DNA of 64,000 nt, from positions 38,168 through 102,167 of the forward strand of contig CALUTD010000002.1 in assembly GCA_944323625.1 (NCBI GenBank), written 5' to 3'. Under the pieces are notes generated by a model that was not told where the DNA came from, ran no database searches, and saw nothing but the letters and a program-made list of their open reading frames with translations. The DNA comes from Candidatus Gastranaerophilales bacterium. Lineage in GTDB: Bacteria; Cyanobacteriota; Vampirovibrionia; Gastranaerophilales; Gastranaerophilaceae. Below, piece by piece: positions 18,816 to 27,186 of the stretch (positions are counted from its first letter, which is position 1; each line of letters begins with the position of its first letter). A program made the translations under genes and the position numbers.

Positions 18816-19022
18816 ATGAGTGTAAAAGAAGATGTAAAATACCTGCTTGCAAAAGAAGCAATGACAATGACAAAGCTTGCGGAAAAAATGGCAGAAGCAA
18901 CGGGAAAACCGTATACAATGAAATCCATATCAGATAAACTGGCAAGACGTACATTAAAATACGAAGAATTTATATTAATTCTTAAAATATTGAACTATAA
19001 AATTGAGCTAAAAAAAATATAA
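18816..19022 (+). CDS. Small HTH-like protein (DUF6471-type pattern), divergent to prepilin
   Basis: 68 residues, all helical: VKYLLAKEAMTMTKLAEKMA, then a TGKPYTMKSISDKLARRTLK turn region and EEFILILKILNYKIEL. The fold pattern (strand-less, four or five helices with a Leu-rich end) matches small phage-repressor-like HTH proteins and resembles the DUF6471 pattern. It is clearly related to the 28811-29077 protein (same order of VKYLL, TGK, KLxR, and ILxY blocks), which also faces a prepilin gene. The RBS (aagaggc) precedes the ATG. A dedicated regulator of the adjacent prepilin is inferred. Confidence 0.65.
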   Translation: MSVKEDVKYLLAKEAMTMTKLAEKMAEATGKPYTMKSISDKLARRTLKYEEFILILKILNYKIELKKI

Positions 19023-19024
19023 AA

Positions 19025-19330
19025 TTACTCTTCCGTTTTATTTATTGAATCTTCTGCCGCAATTTTGTTAATTTCTTTTTCCAAATCGTTTTTCAGATGA
19101 AATTTCATCCAAAAATTTTTTATTCTGTTTCCTATTGAATCAACTTTTGTAACTTCATCAGACTCTTCTTCTTTAGAAGAGAACTCAAAAATATCTTTTT
19201 CTTCTTCTTCATCATTCTTTTTTTTTCTTCTCTGTTGAAAATAGCCCAAATTCCCGGCCCCGCCGTCATTTGTATGATGAGATTTCTGTATCGCCGGAAT
19301 ATTATCCGGCCCGTTGATTCCAAACGACAT
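19025..19330 (-). CDS. Hypothetical charged protein
   Basis: 101 residues from the ATG at 19330 (RBS aaggtaaagag); a longer form from 19405 has no clear RBS. The N-terminal half is polar and Gly-rich (INGPDNIPAIQKS, GGAGNLGYFQQ), followed by a very acidic/basic block (RRKKKNDEEEEKD) and a helical C-terminus. No signal peptide, membrane helix or known domain. It ends tail to tail with the small HTH gene 2 bp away. Confidence 0.5.
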   Translation of the reverse strand: MSFGINGPDNIPAIQKSHHTNDGGAGNLGYFQQRRKKKNDEEEEKDIFEFSSKEEESDEVTKVDSIGNRIKNFWMKFHLKNDLEKEINKIAAEDSINKTEE

Positions 19331-19457
19331 CTCTTTACCTTCTTTCAGAAAAGAACACAACTTTATATTATCATTATATACTACTTTTGTAGAAATTGAA
19401 ATCATTTATTTGTTGCATTATTGAAATAAGGTTCTTATGTTTGTAAAAAAATACAAA

Positions 19458-20173
19458 TCATAATTTAAGCGGGTAATCATCTTTAAACTCCCAGCCGTCA
19501 AGTTGTACCAAATAAGTACACAAACTGCCAGTAGAAGCACAAGAATTTTTTACATAAGTTCGTGTATACATTGGAAATATATCAGGAGCATAGTTAGTTA
19601 AGGTATTACCAAGAGTATTAAAATGTGGTGCTTCGGCAAATTGTTTTTCTTCACCTTCTCCATCACTACTGTAATCACCATTAATTAAAATAAAAAATCT
19701 AAAAATATCGCGGCCTATTTGGTTTGGCCCTTTATCGCCGTTTGTATCATAAAGTATTATTTCTCCGCATTCATCAGGATAAAAAAATGTACCGTCATTT
19801 AAAAATACAATCGGGCTATCTTCCATATAATTTTTATATTCATAGTTTAATTTTTCATAATAAAGAGGATTATCGTTCATTCCTTCTACTTTTGAATAAT
19901 TGATATAATTCAGCAAATATTTTTCCCAGAAACTTTTTGAGCCTCTCCGCTACAAGTACTATCGTTTTCCCATTCATAAGTTTGGAGTCCGTTTTCAATT
20001 TCCGACAGCTTTATTGCTTCTGACATTGTTGCATAAAACTTTTTCAATTTTGAAGCAGTTTCTGTTCTTTTATGGTTTGCCATTACTACAGGTACGGTTA
20101 TAGCGGCAATAATTCCTATAACAACGAGCGTTATAAGTACTTCTGCCAATGTAAATGATTTTATCTTTTTCAT
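19458..20173 (-). pseudogene. Frameshifted type IV prepilin-like gene
   Basis: The first part (from ATG at 20173, RBS aggagag) encodes MKKIKSFTLAEVLITLVVIG and reaches a stop after 87 codons near 19910. The rest of a prepilin, including DTNGDKGPNQIGRDIFRFF and the ending WEFKDDYPLKL, continues in another frame to 19458. One extra A in the run at 19934-19938 (five T on the + strand) would restore a single frame through AQKSFWEKYLLNYINY, which matches the FFENYLSKYLNYV of the prepilin at 52 kb. It is either a recent mutation or a sequence error. A G-tract leader ORF lies 143 bp upstream. Confidence 0.8.
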
Positions 20174-20240
20174 ATTATAATCTCTCCTATGTAATAATAA
20201 TTATATATTAATATTATTCAATATTTAAACAAAATAAAAT

Positions 20241-20262
20241 CAATATTTCTGTTGAAATATTG
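20241..20262. repeat. Inverted repeat between leader ORF and prepilin
   Basis: CAATATTTC and GAAATATTG flank a 4-nt loop, a perfect 9-bp hairpin on either strand. It lies between the G-tract leader and the prepilin start. It lacks a U tract, so it is not a standard terminator; it could be a fold in the 5' leader transcript or a binding site. Confidence 0.35.
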
Positions 20263-20315
20263 ATAATAATTTATTATTTATAAAATATGTTATTTCTATA
20301 CTTTTTTCTTTTGTT

Positions 20316-20351
20316 CTACCCCCCCCCGTGGCGGCTATTTGATTTATTCAT
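20316..20351 (-). CDS. Short leader ORF carrying a G9 tract
   Basis: ATG at 20351 with RBS ggag at 20357-20360 opens eight codons (MNKSNSRH), then G9, then TAG. This is the same cassette as at the phase-variable prepilins at 32, 43 and 52 kb. Here no frame of the tract fuses to the prepilin at 20173: G10 stops after about 18 codons and G8 after about 36. It may be a decayed cassette or a leader peptide. Confidence 0.45.
   Translation of the reverse strand: MNKSNSRHGGG
20319..20327 (-). repeat. Homopolymer G9 tract (C9 on + strand)
   Basis: Nine consecutive G on the coding strand, exactly 24 nt after the leader ATG. Poly-G of this length is prone to slipped-strand change and is far outside the local AT-rich composition. 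Confidence 0.9.
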
Positions 20352-20376
20352 TGTTTCTCCTTATATTTAAATTTAT

Positions 20377-20404
20377 ATTATCATATATTCCCTATTTATT
20401 ACAA
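20377..20404 (-). promoter_or_regulatory. Cassette promoter
   Basis: On the minus strand: -35 TTGTAA (20404-20399), 16-bp spacer, -10 GATAAT (20382-20377), followed by ATAAA. The arrangement recurs at all five G-tract cassettes in the window, which is the main reason to call it. Confidence 0.6.
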
Positions 20405-20491
20405 ATATAAACTTAAATTTTATTTTGATAAAACTTGAAACAAGTTTTATTACTGTCAAAGGTATTTTTGACACAAAAATACATAAAATAG

Positions 20492-20998
20492 TTATATGCT
20501 TAATTTTTGAACTTCATATATTAAATCGGTCAATTCTCTGACAGCACCTCTGCCGCCGCGTTTTGCGGAAATAAAATGACATACGTCTTTTACTTGTTTC
20601 ACTGCATCAGCCGGGCAGCATGCCAGTCCGACTTCTCGTAAAACACATAAATCAGGTAAATCGTCTCCCATATATGCCACTTGAGAAAAACTCAAATTAT
20701 ACTCGGATAATAGTTCTTTCATTGCAACTATCTTATTTTTTTGCCCCATGTATAATTTATTCATACCTAAAACTTCAAAACGATGTTTTACTGCACCTGA
20801 TTCCTTTGCGGTTATTATAGCGGTATAAATACCGCATCTTGAAAGCATTACTATTCCCTGGCCGTCTTTTGCATTAAATGTTTTATATTCTTTACCGTTT
20901 TCATCATAAATAAGACTTCCGTCTGTCATTACTCCGTCAACATCAAGTACAAGCATTTTAATTTTTGATACTCTGTTTCTTAATTCTATATTAAACAT
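20492..20998 (-). CDS. kdsC: 3-deoxy-D-manno-octulosonate 8-phosphate phosphatase
   Basis: 168 residues, HAD-superfamily C0 type. The nucleophile motif LDVDGVMTDG at about residues 17-26 is that of KdsC/YrbI, followed by FNAKDGQGIVML, a Lys near 85, and YMGDDLPDL as motif IV. It makes free Kdo for lipopolysaccharide. Its ATG overlaps the KdsD stop by one base (TAATG), consistent with one transcript for Kdo synthesis. Confidence 0.93.
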   Translation of the reverse strand: MFNIELRNRVSKIKMLVLDVDGVMTDGSLIYDENGKEYKTFNAKDGQGIVMLSRCGIYTAIITAKESGAVKHRFEVLGMNKLYMGQKNKIVAMKELLSEYNLSFSQVAYMGDDLPDLCVLREVGLACCPADAVKQVKDVCHFISAKRGGRGAVRELTDLIYEVQKLSI

Positions 20999-21981
20999 TA
21001 GGTAACTCCTGCTTTTAATAAATCATGAATATGTAATATTCCTATAGGATGATTATTCTCATCTGTAACCGCAAGCGAAGTAATAGAATATTTTTCCATT
21101 AATGCCAAAGCTTTTGCTGCCATATCATTACTTGAAATAGTTTTAGGATTTTTTGTCATAACCATTTTATTCGAAAGTACTGAAACATCAGGATATCTTA
21201 ATAATATTCTTCTTATATCTCCGTCTGTTAACAAACCTGTTAATTTATTTTCGAAATTAACTATTAATGCGCAACCAAGACGTTTTTTGGATATCAAATC
21301 AACTGTTTCAAGGAAAGTATCATCTTCATGAGAAATCGGCAGTAAATTTTTATCTTTTAACATTAAATCTTTTACAAGATATAAAATACCCTTACCGAGT
21401 TTACCCGACGGATGATATAAAAGAAAGTCTTCGGTTGAAAAACCGCGTTTTTTTAATAAACAAACAGCTAAGGCATCTCCCATTGCCAAAGTTGCCGTAG
21501 TACTTGCAGTAGGAGCTTTTCCCAAAGGACAAGCTTCTTTTTCAACGGAAATATCAAAATAGATATCCGCACATCTTCCCAGTGTTGAATTTTTATTCCC
21601 GGCAAAAACAATTAACGGTACTTCAAACCGTTTAATTAATGGTAATAAATTAAGAAGTTCCATTGTTTCACCACTGTTCGAAATTGCAATAACAACATCT
21701 TCTCTTGTTATTATTCCCGAATCTCCGTGAGTACTTTCCGCAGGATGCAGAAAATATGACGGTGTTCCGGTTGAAGAAAGAGTTGCTGCTATTTTTCTTG
21801 CTATTAGACCTGATTTCCCCATGCCTGTTAAAATAACTCTTCCTTTTGAAGAAATTATTGTATCTAAGGCTTGTTCTAAGTTTGAATTGACTCTGCTTTT
21901 TAATTTCAAAATAGAATCTGCTTCTATTTGAAAGACATCTTTTGCCAATTCTATCATTTGAGAATTTTGTATAGCTTCCAC
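20998..21981 (-). CDS. kdsD: D-arabinose 5-phosphate isomerase (KdsD/KpsF)
   Basis: 327 residues: an N-terminal SIS domain (RVILTGMGKSGLIARKIAAT, then STGTPSYFLHPAESTHGD and ISNSGETMELL) and two CBS repeats in the C-terminal half (LTGLLTDGDIRR and HPIGILHIHDLLKAG). It converts ribulose 5-phosphate to arabinose 5-phosphate, the Kdo precursor. kdsC follows with overlap. Confidence 0.95.
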   Translation of the reverse strand: MEAIQNSQMIELAKDVFQIEADSILKLKSRVNSNLEQALDTIISSKGRVILTGMGKSGLIARKIAATLSSTGTPSYFLHPAESTHGDSGIITREDVVIAISNSGETMELLNLLPLIKRFEVPLIVFAGNKNSTLGRCADIYFDISVEKEACPLGKAPTASTTATLAMGDALAVCLLKKRGFSTEDFLLYHPSGKLGKGILYLVKDLMLKDKNLLPISHEDDTFLETVDLISKKRLGCALIVNFENKLTGLLTDGDIRRILLRYPDVSVLSNKMVMTKNPKTISSNDMAAKALALMEKYSITSLAVTDENNHPIGILHIHDLLKAGVT

Positions 21982-22034
21982 TTTTATACCTTTTTTATCC
22001 TTAATATAATAATACTATAAAATCACTTACAAAG

Positions 22035-22832
22035 TTAATCCATAATATTATCAAGACCATATATAAAATCGTTATTATTATACACGTATCTCACAGCAAG
22101 CAAAACACCCGACATATAACAAGAACGATCCATTGTATCATGACTTATTTTAAGTATTTGCCCGGGTGCACCGAATATAACTTCTTGAGAAGCAATATAA
22201 CCGGGCATTCTTACTGAATGAATATGAACATTTGCCTGAGCGGATGCACCTCTTGCTCCCCGGATAAGTTCTGTTTCAGGCGAATTGCCGAGAGTAAAAT
22301 TTGTATTTGCTTCCGCCATAAGCTGTGCTGTCTTTATTGCAGTACCGGACGGAGCATCTTTTTTTTGATTATGATGTAATTCTATAATCTCGGCATTTGA
22401 AAAATATTTTGCTGCCTGCTTTGCAAACATCATTAATAATACCGCACCTGTTGAAAAATTTGGAGCTATAAGACATGATGTTTTATTTTTTTCTGACATT
22501 ATTTTTATTTGTGCAATTTGTTCATCCGTCAACCCTGTTGTCCCTATTACGGATTTTATTTTTAAATCCATATATTCTTGCACATTTTCAAATATATTTT
22601 TAGGCTGAGTAAAATCAACAACAACATCAGGCTTATGATTTTGAAGTGATTTAATTAAATCTGTTTCAATAAGAACACCCGATTTTGTTCCTGTTGCGAT
22701 AAGCCCTATATCTTGACCGTCTGAACAAATATCAACTGCAGCCACAAGCTCCATATCGGGAGCATTTATCACTGCTTTGACTACTTCTTTACCCATTTTA
22801 CCCAAAGCACCTATAACACCTATTTTTATCAT
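22035..22832 (-). CDS. dapB: 4-hydroxy-tetrahydrodipicolinate reductase
   Basis: 265 residues. The N-terminal nucleotide-binding site is IGVIGALGKMGKEV; DFTQPKN and GTTGLTDEQ follow, then IELHHNQKKDAPSGTA with the catalytic His and Lys. The C-terminus has the HDTMDRSCYMSGVLLAVRYV pattern of DapB. It belongs to the lysine/meso-diaminopimelate pathway and so feeds peptidoglycan synthesis. It ends 53 bp upstream of kdsD and may share its transcript. Confidence 0.95.
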   Translation of the reverse strand: MIKIGVIGALGKMGKEVVKAVINAPDMELVAAVDICSDGQDIGLIATGTKSGVLIETDLIKSLQNHKPDVVVDFTQPKNIFENVQEYMDLKIKSVIGTTGLTDEQIAQIKIMSEKNKTSCLIAPNFSTGAVLLMMFAKQAAKYFSNAEIIELHHNQKKDAPSGTAIKTAQLMAEANTNFTLGNSPETELIRGARGASAQANVHIHSVRMPGYIASQEVIFGAPGQILKISHDTMDRSCYMSGVLLAVRYVYNNNDFIYGLDNIMD

Positions 22833-23017
22833 AATTAACCCCTATTTTCTTATTACCTTTTTCTATAATACCTGTTAATACACCAAAATAAAGATATTGT
22901 AAAAAAATATTTAAAATGTAAAAATTTTATTATTGATTTAAATAGGAAAATATGTTAGTATTTTTATATAAGTTAAAAAGTTTTTATTTGATAATAATAG
23001 TGGAAGAGGTAAAAGAA

Positions 23018-23245
23018 ATGGTACAAAACAAATTATTTATGAATGAACAACTTGAAAAAAGAATGTACTCGGTAGGTATTGATTTAACTTTAATAGAAAG
23101 TTTGATTAATTTTTTAGATATAAGTATGAATGATGAGATAGATGTAAGCAAGGTCGATATTGCAAACTTAACAGTCGTAATAAAAAGACTAGTAAAAATA
23201 GTAAAAGCAAAATACGACAGAATTGAAAGAATATTAAATATATAG
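23018..23245 (+). CDS. Small hypothetical protein
   Basis: 75 residues from the ATG at 23018 (RBS gaggt, 9 nt upstream); an in-frame ATG at 22952 has no RBS. The protein is helical with alternating hydrophobic and charged residues (LIESLINFLDISMNDEID, ANLTVVIKRLVKIVKAKY). No known domain, signal peptide or membrane helix. It is the first of a short plus-strand run with the next two genes. Confidence 0.5.
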   Translation: MVQNKLFMNEQLEKRMYSVGIDLTLIESLINFLDISMNDEIDVSKVDIANLTVVIKRLVKIVKAKYDRIERILNI

Positions 23246-23301
23246 AGTTGACCTTTTCACATAATTTTAATACTATAATGTTTGAGAGTAAGGGGTAATG
23301 T

Positions 23302-23556
23302 ATGCCACAACCATTTTCAAACAATCAATTAAAAAAAAGAACTTCAGTACTGGTTTTTCTTAAGGGAACAACTGCACCGTTGGTGTTATATGTTGAAAAC
23401 CCGCTTGGATTATATGAGGAACTTTCTCAGGTTCTAAAACAAAATTCACAGGTTGTAAAACTTATAGAGAAAAATACACTGGGGCCGGTTAAAAAAGTTT
23501 GTATAATGTCGACACAAATATGTGCTGTTGCTATTCAAGAAGAACAGTATATGTAA
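23302..23556 (+). CDS. Small hypothetical protein upstream of AsmA-like gene
   Basis: 84 residues, soluble, mixed alpha/beta by pattern (TSVLVFLKGTTAPLVLYVEN, then CIMSTQICAVAIQEEQYM). RBS taaggggtaatg precedes the ATG. The stop overlaps the next ATG as TAATG, so it is translationally coupled to the AsmA-like protein. I do not recognise the family. Confidence 0.6.
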   Translation: MPQPFSNNQLKKRTSVLVFLKGTTAPLVLYVENPLGLYEELSQVLKQNSQVVKLIEKNTLGPVKKVCIMSTQICAVAIQEEQYM

Positions 23557-26180
23557 TGAAAATTATTAAAATATCGCTTATATCTGTTTTATCGGCTTGT
23601 ATAGTCCTGTATTTATTTGTGCTTCTTTTTATTCCCCGAATTTTAAATTCCGAAACAGTAAAAAAAGAAGCGGAAAAACTTGTATCTTCTAAATTGGGGT
23701 TAAATCTTGATTTGAACAAATTAAGTGTAAAATCAGATTATAAACTTTTATATACAATTAAAGCTGATCAGATATTATTAATAAATGAAAATAATGAAGA
23801 TTTGCTTGATATAAAAAATATAAGTGTTAATTTTTTTATTCCTTTACTAAGATTAAATGATTTAAATATTGATTCAATATTCATAAATGAAACAGGATTT
23901 AAAAACATATTAAAAACCGGCAAAAAGAAAAAAACATCAGATTTTAGAATAAAAAAATTCCCGTCAGTAAATATAAAAAAAGCTGAAATATGGGCAGATA
24001 ACGGCGGTGCTAATCAAGTCTTTATAACGTTTAACGATATTAGGCTTGTAAATGATAAGGACAATGCTACATATTGTTATTTTGAAGCCGAAATAAGTTC
24101 AAATCTTCTTAAAAATACAATAACTTTAGGTCGTGAAGGTTATATATATACTGATTCAGAGGCATTGTATGCCAAAAATCTGCAAATATTAGTCGGCATA
24201 GATTCAATTGTAGTTGACGGTAAGCTAATTGATGATGAAAAGAAATCCGATTTTACTATAAAAGGAAAAGATTTACCGGTATATGACATTGAAACCTCCC
24301 TTTTGTACTTATTAAAAATGAAAAAACCCGGCAAACAGTTTTTAGAAAACTTTAAAGACTTTGGCGGTAAAATGAATATTGATTTAAATATTAAAGAATC
24401 AGGCATATATGGTGAATGCATTGCCGAAAATTTAAATGCTCATACTGTCTTGTTTGATATTCCGGTTCTGTTTGAAAAGGCTTTATTTAAATTTAATGAA
24501 AGAACAATAAGTGCAGAAGAATATGGACATTTGGGCCCCGAAAAAGTATACACTTCTTTTAAAATGGAAAATATATTTAGCCCCGAACAGATTGTAACTG
24601 GTGAAGTTAAATCAGCATTATCAAATGCAATTGCAGAGAAATATGTACCGAATTTAGTATTTGAAAATATTGTCAACGCTTCTGTAAAATACAGAATAAA
24701 AAATAAGAAAATTGATGTTGATTATATAGCGGAATTAAAACCCGAGTCGGATATATATTTTAAAGATGCTTATTTAGGGCTTAAAAAATTTTCAAGAAAA
24801 TTGTATGTGCATACTTTTAAAGAGGGTGATAACCTATCAATCACTGATTATTATTATTCTTTTAAAGAAAGTGATGAGTTTAAAAAAATAATTTTAGGCA
24901 ACGGCTTATTTAAAAAAGAAAACGGCCACTTCAGACTTAAAACATTAACATTTAAAACAAACGGATATGCTCCGTTTTCTGCCGCAGGTTCAGTCAGTAA
25001 ATATGTATCAGGCGGATATTTTAACGGAGATTTAAGGTATGACTATATAGATAATAAAGTTACAGGTAATTTTAAAGTAATAAATGCAGGTTTTAAAGAT
25101 TTTTATGTAAAAGAAGCCGTAGTTAATGCAAAACAAGATACATTATATATTGATGCAAACGGTTTATATAATAATTCTGAATTTAATTGTGATATAGATG
25201 CGGTCAATAATATCGGGAATAAAGTTGTTATAAAAAAAATGAATTTATTTTTAGATAAATATATTCACGAAAATAAAAAACAAAGAGAGATGTCTAAAAA
25301 ACATTTTAAAATTCCTGAAGCTGCAAAGAATCTTGATGTAACAATAGATAATTGGAATATAAAAGTAAATGAAATAAGATATAAAAGAGTCGCTGCAAAA
25401 AATATATTATTATCGGGAAATTTAAGGAACGATATTTTTAAATTTTATATGCCTCATGCATATTTTGCAGATGGTAAATTATGGGCGGAAGGATTGTATG
25501 ACTTTAAAGATGACTCTTCTGTTGTTGATTTTTCGGCAGAAAATATCAATTCGAATATTGTAGCTGATACCGTATTTAATTTGCCCGGACAAATACACGG
25601 ACTGGCAAGTGCTTATATACATTCAGAAACAAAAAATAAATTTGAAAATATAAAAGCGCATGCCGAATTTTTTATAAATGACGGTTATTTATTACAGCTT
25701 GGAAGTACGGAATTTATAATAAAAAAATCTAAAAAAATAAGAAAACCTATAAAATTTAAACTTAAAGATATTGTAAATGTTGATATAACAAAGGCCAAAG
25801 CTTTGAGTTCAAATATAAAAGGTTCTTTTGATTTAGACAATTACTGCGTATCAAATATATATTTAACTTCGAGTCAAAAATATCTGTCTTTATTAATAGA
25901 AGGTAATTATAATATCGAAAATCAAAATGCCGATTTAAGATTATGGGGCAAATATAACAAAAAAGCGCCAAAAGGAGTAAAAGTATTATTTATTCCTCTG
26001 TCATGGATAATAAATATAATACTAAAATCTGAAGAAACGATGGATTTATACTCTGATAAACTTAAACAAGTTCCGTCTATTGTTTCTGAAAAAGAAGATG
26101 AACAACCTTTCAGGGTTAAAATAAACGGAAAAATGAATGATAGCAAAAATTTAAAAGTGGAATTAAAAAGTATAAATTAA
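23556..26180 (+). CDS. AsmA/YhdP-like envelope protein
   Basis: About 874 residues from the ATG at 23556 that overlaps the previous stop; a longer upstream extension in this frame runs over the previous gene and is less likely. An N-terminal membrane helix (ISLISVLSACIVLYLFVLLF) is followed by a long beta-rich periplasmic region with AsmA-like N-terminal features (KEAEKLVSSKLGLNLDLNKL) and repeated short strands, ending near a further hydrophobic stretch (KVLFIPLSWIINIILK). AsmA-type proteins are bridge-like and move phospholipids between membranes. This fits the Mla and lipopolysaccharide genes elsewhere in the window. Family call is by architecture. Confidence 0.68.
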   Translation: MKIIKISLISVLSACIVLYLFVLLFIPRILNSETVKKEAEKLVSSKLGLNLDLNKLSVKSDYKLLYTIKADQILLINENNEDLLDIKNISVNFFIPLLRLNDLNIDSIFINETGFKNILKTGKKKKTSDFRIKKFPSVNIKKAEIWADNGGANQVFITFNDIRLVNDKDNATYCYFEAEISSNLLKNTITLGREGYIYTDSEALYAKNLQILVGIDSIVVDGKLIDDEKKSDFTIKGKDLPVYDIETSLLYLLKMKKPGKQFLENFKDFGGKMNIDLNIKESGIYGECIAENLNAHTVLFDIPVLFEKALFKFNERTISAEEYGHLGPEKVYTSFKMENIFSPEQIVTGEVKSALSNAIAEKYVPNLVFENIVNASVKYRIKNKKIDVDYIAELKPESDIYFKDAYLGLKKFSRKLYVHTFKEGDNLSITDYYYSFKESDEFKKIILGNGLFKKENGHFRLKTLTFKTNGYAPFSAAGSVSKYVSGGYFNGDLRYDYIDNKVTGNFKVINAGFKDFYVKEAVVNAKQDTLYIDANGLYNNSEFNCDIDAVNNIGNKVVIKKMNLFLDKYIHENKKQREMSKKHFKIPEAAKNLDVTIDNWNIKVNEIRYKRVAAKNILLSGNLRNDIFKFYMPHAYFADGKLWAEGLYDFKDDSSVVDFSAENINSNIVADTVFNLPGQIHGLASAYIHSETKNKFENIKAHAEFFINDGYLLQLGSTEFIIKKSKKIRKPIKFKLKDIVNVDITKAKALSSNIKGSFDLDNYCVSNIYLTSSQKYLSLLIEGNYNIENQNADLRLWGKYNKKAPKGVKVLFIPLSWIINIILKSEETMDLYSDKLKQVPSIVSEKEDEQPFRVKINGKMNDSKNLKVELKSIN

Positions 26181-26302
26181 TAATACCATTTGGCTATTTA
26201 TTATAGCCATGTGTCTGATAGACAAGTGTTTATATCAATAGTAAGATAAATACAATCAAAAAACAGAAATGGGGTATGTGATATATATACATAATAGTTA
26301 GC

Positions 26303-26345
26303 AAAACTCCTAAAGATGAGTTAATCCTCGGGAGTATTTTTTTGT
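26303..26345 (+). terminator. Weak terminator after the AsmA-like gene
   Basis: AAAACTCC at 26303-26310 can pair with GGAGTATTTT at 26331-26340, with a U-rich run after it. The loop is large, so the call is tentative. It would separate the AsmA-like gene from the tRNA. Confidence 0.4.
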
Positions 26346-26391
26346 TTTTTTGTTTCAAAAAAAATTTTTTGTATTATAATATAGAATATAA

Positions 26392-26462
26392 TCCCGTTTC
26401 GTCTAATGGTAGGACGCAACACTCTGGATGTTGCTATCGAGGTTCGAATCCTTGAGCGGGAG
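26392..26462 (+). tRNA. tRNA-Gln (anticodon CTG)
   Basis: A 71-nt cloverleaf. Acceptor TCCCGTT (26392-26398) pairs with AGCGGGA (26455-26461) with discriminator G; the D-arm holds the A-A-T-G-G-T loop; the anticodon stem CAACA/TGTTG encloses loop CTCTGGA with anticodon CTG; the T-arm reads GAGGTTCGAATCCTT. CCA is not encoded. TATAAT at about 26374 is a good -10 just upstream. Confidence 0.9.
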
Positions 26463-26524
26463 ATTTTTTGTGCTTTTTTTATATTTTCTATACAACACAA
26501 AAAATATAAGGTATAATTTTTTAT

Positions 26525-26902
26525 ATGAAGAATATCGAAAATAAAAATACAGATAGTCAATTTAATTATAAAAAACGCCATTTTTCTCTTTTGACGTTTG
26601 TTTTGTTAATTTGTATTATAGAGTTAATGGTTAGTGCATTTCAAAATATAAATAAAAGTATAAACTTTTCATCAAAAATTAAAAATCTTGAAGCTAAACG
26701 AAACGAAGAAAAAAACAGAAATAAACAGTTAACTTCCGAAATAGAAAATTTTGACTCGGAAGCTACACTCGAATCAATAGCAAGAAACAACCTAAAAATG
26801 GCAGGGGAAGATGAAATTTTAATAATTATCAATAACCCTCAAGAAAAGAAGGCTGATGATATTGAAGTTAATAACAAAAAGCTATTTGGAAGAAACAATT
26901 AA
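26525..26902 (+). CDS. FtsB/DivIC-like septum protein
   Basis: 125 residues: a short basic cytoplasmic tail, one membrane helix at about 21-38 (LLTFVLLICIIELMVSAF), a coiled-coil at about 50-78 (KIKNLEAKRNEEKNRNKQL) and then SEATLESIARNNLKMAGEDE, the IAR-x-x-L-x-M pattern of the FtsB/DivIC family. These bitopic proteins join FtsL and FtsQ in the divisome. The family is short and diverse, so FtsL remains possible. Confidence 0.75.
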   Translation: MKNIENKNTDSQFNYKKRHFSLLTFVLLICIIELMVSAFQNINKSINFSSKIKNLEAKRNEEKNRNKQLTSEIENFDSEATLESIARNNLKMAGEDEILIIINNPQEKKADDIEVNNKKLFGRNN

Positions 26903-26923
26903 GACTGCCGGTTAAGCAGTCTT
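26901..26923 (+). terminator. Terminator of the FtsB-like gene
   Basis: AAGACTGC (26901-26908) pairs with GCAGTCTT (26916-26923) around a 7-nt loop. It begins inside the stop codon of the upstream gene. The U tract is poor (atatatt), so efficiency is unclear. Confidence 0.6.
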
Positions 26924-26942
26924 ATATATTCCATCTCTCTAA

Positions 26943-27098
26943 CTATTTTGCGGAAACAAGTTTTAAATTCACGCATATATCCGTGTTTACCTGTCTTATG
27001 CTTGCTATCGCCATTGAACGTCTTTTTTTTGCACCTCTAAGGAAAAATTCAACTCCTTCTGAAATATTGCTTGTCGGTATAATAATCTTTTTTGGCAT
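26943..27098 (-). CDS. Short basic protein, unknown
   Basis: A 51-residue frame from the ATG at 27098, with RBS aaagga. It begins MPKKIIIPTSNISEGVEFFL and has a basic middle (RGAKKRRSMAIAS) and a beta-like end (ICVNLKLVSAK). It fills a gap between two plus-strand genes that otherwise would be empty. It lies under the usual ORF-length cut-off and I do not recognise it; coding is suggested by the RBS and balanced composition. Confidence 0.45.
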   Translation of the reverse strand: MPKKIIIPTSNISEGVEFFLRGAKKRRSMAIASIRQVNTDICVNLKLVSAK

Positions 27099-27186
27099 CT
27101 AAAATATTTCCTTTTGTCTTATAATTTACTATTCGGAATTTTTTCTAAAAACTTTAGGTTTTTTATTAAATTATTAAGAATTTGTA

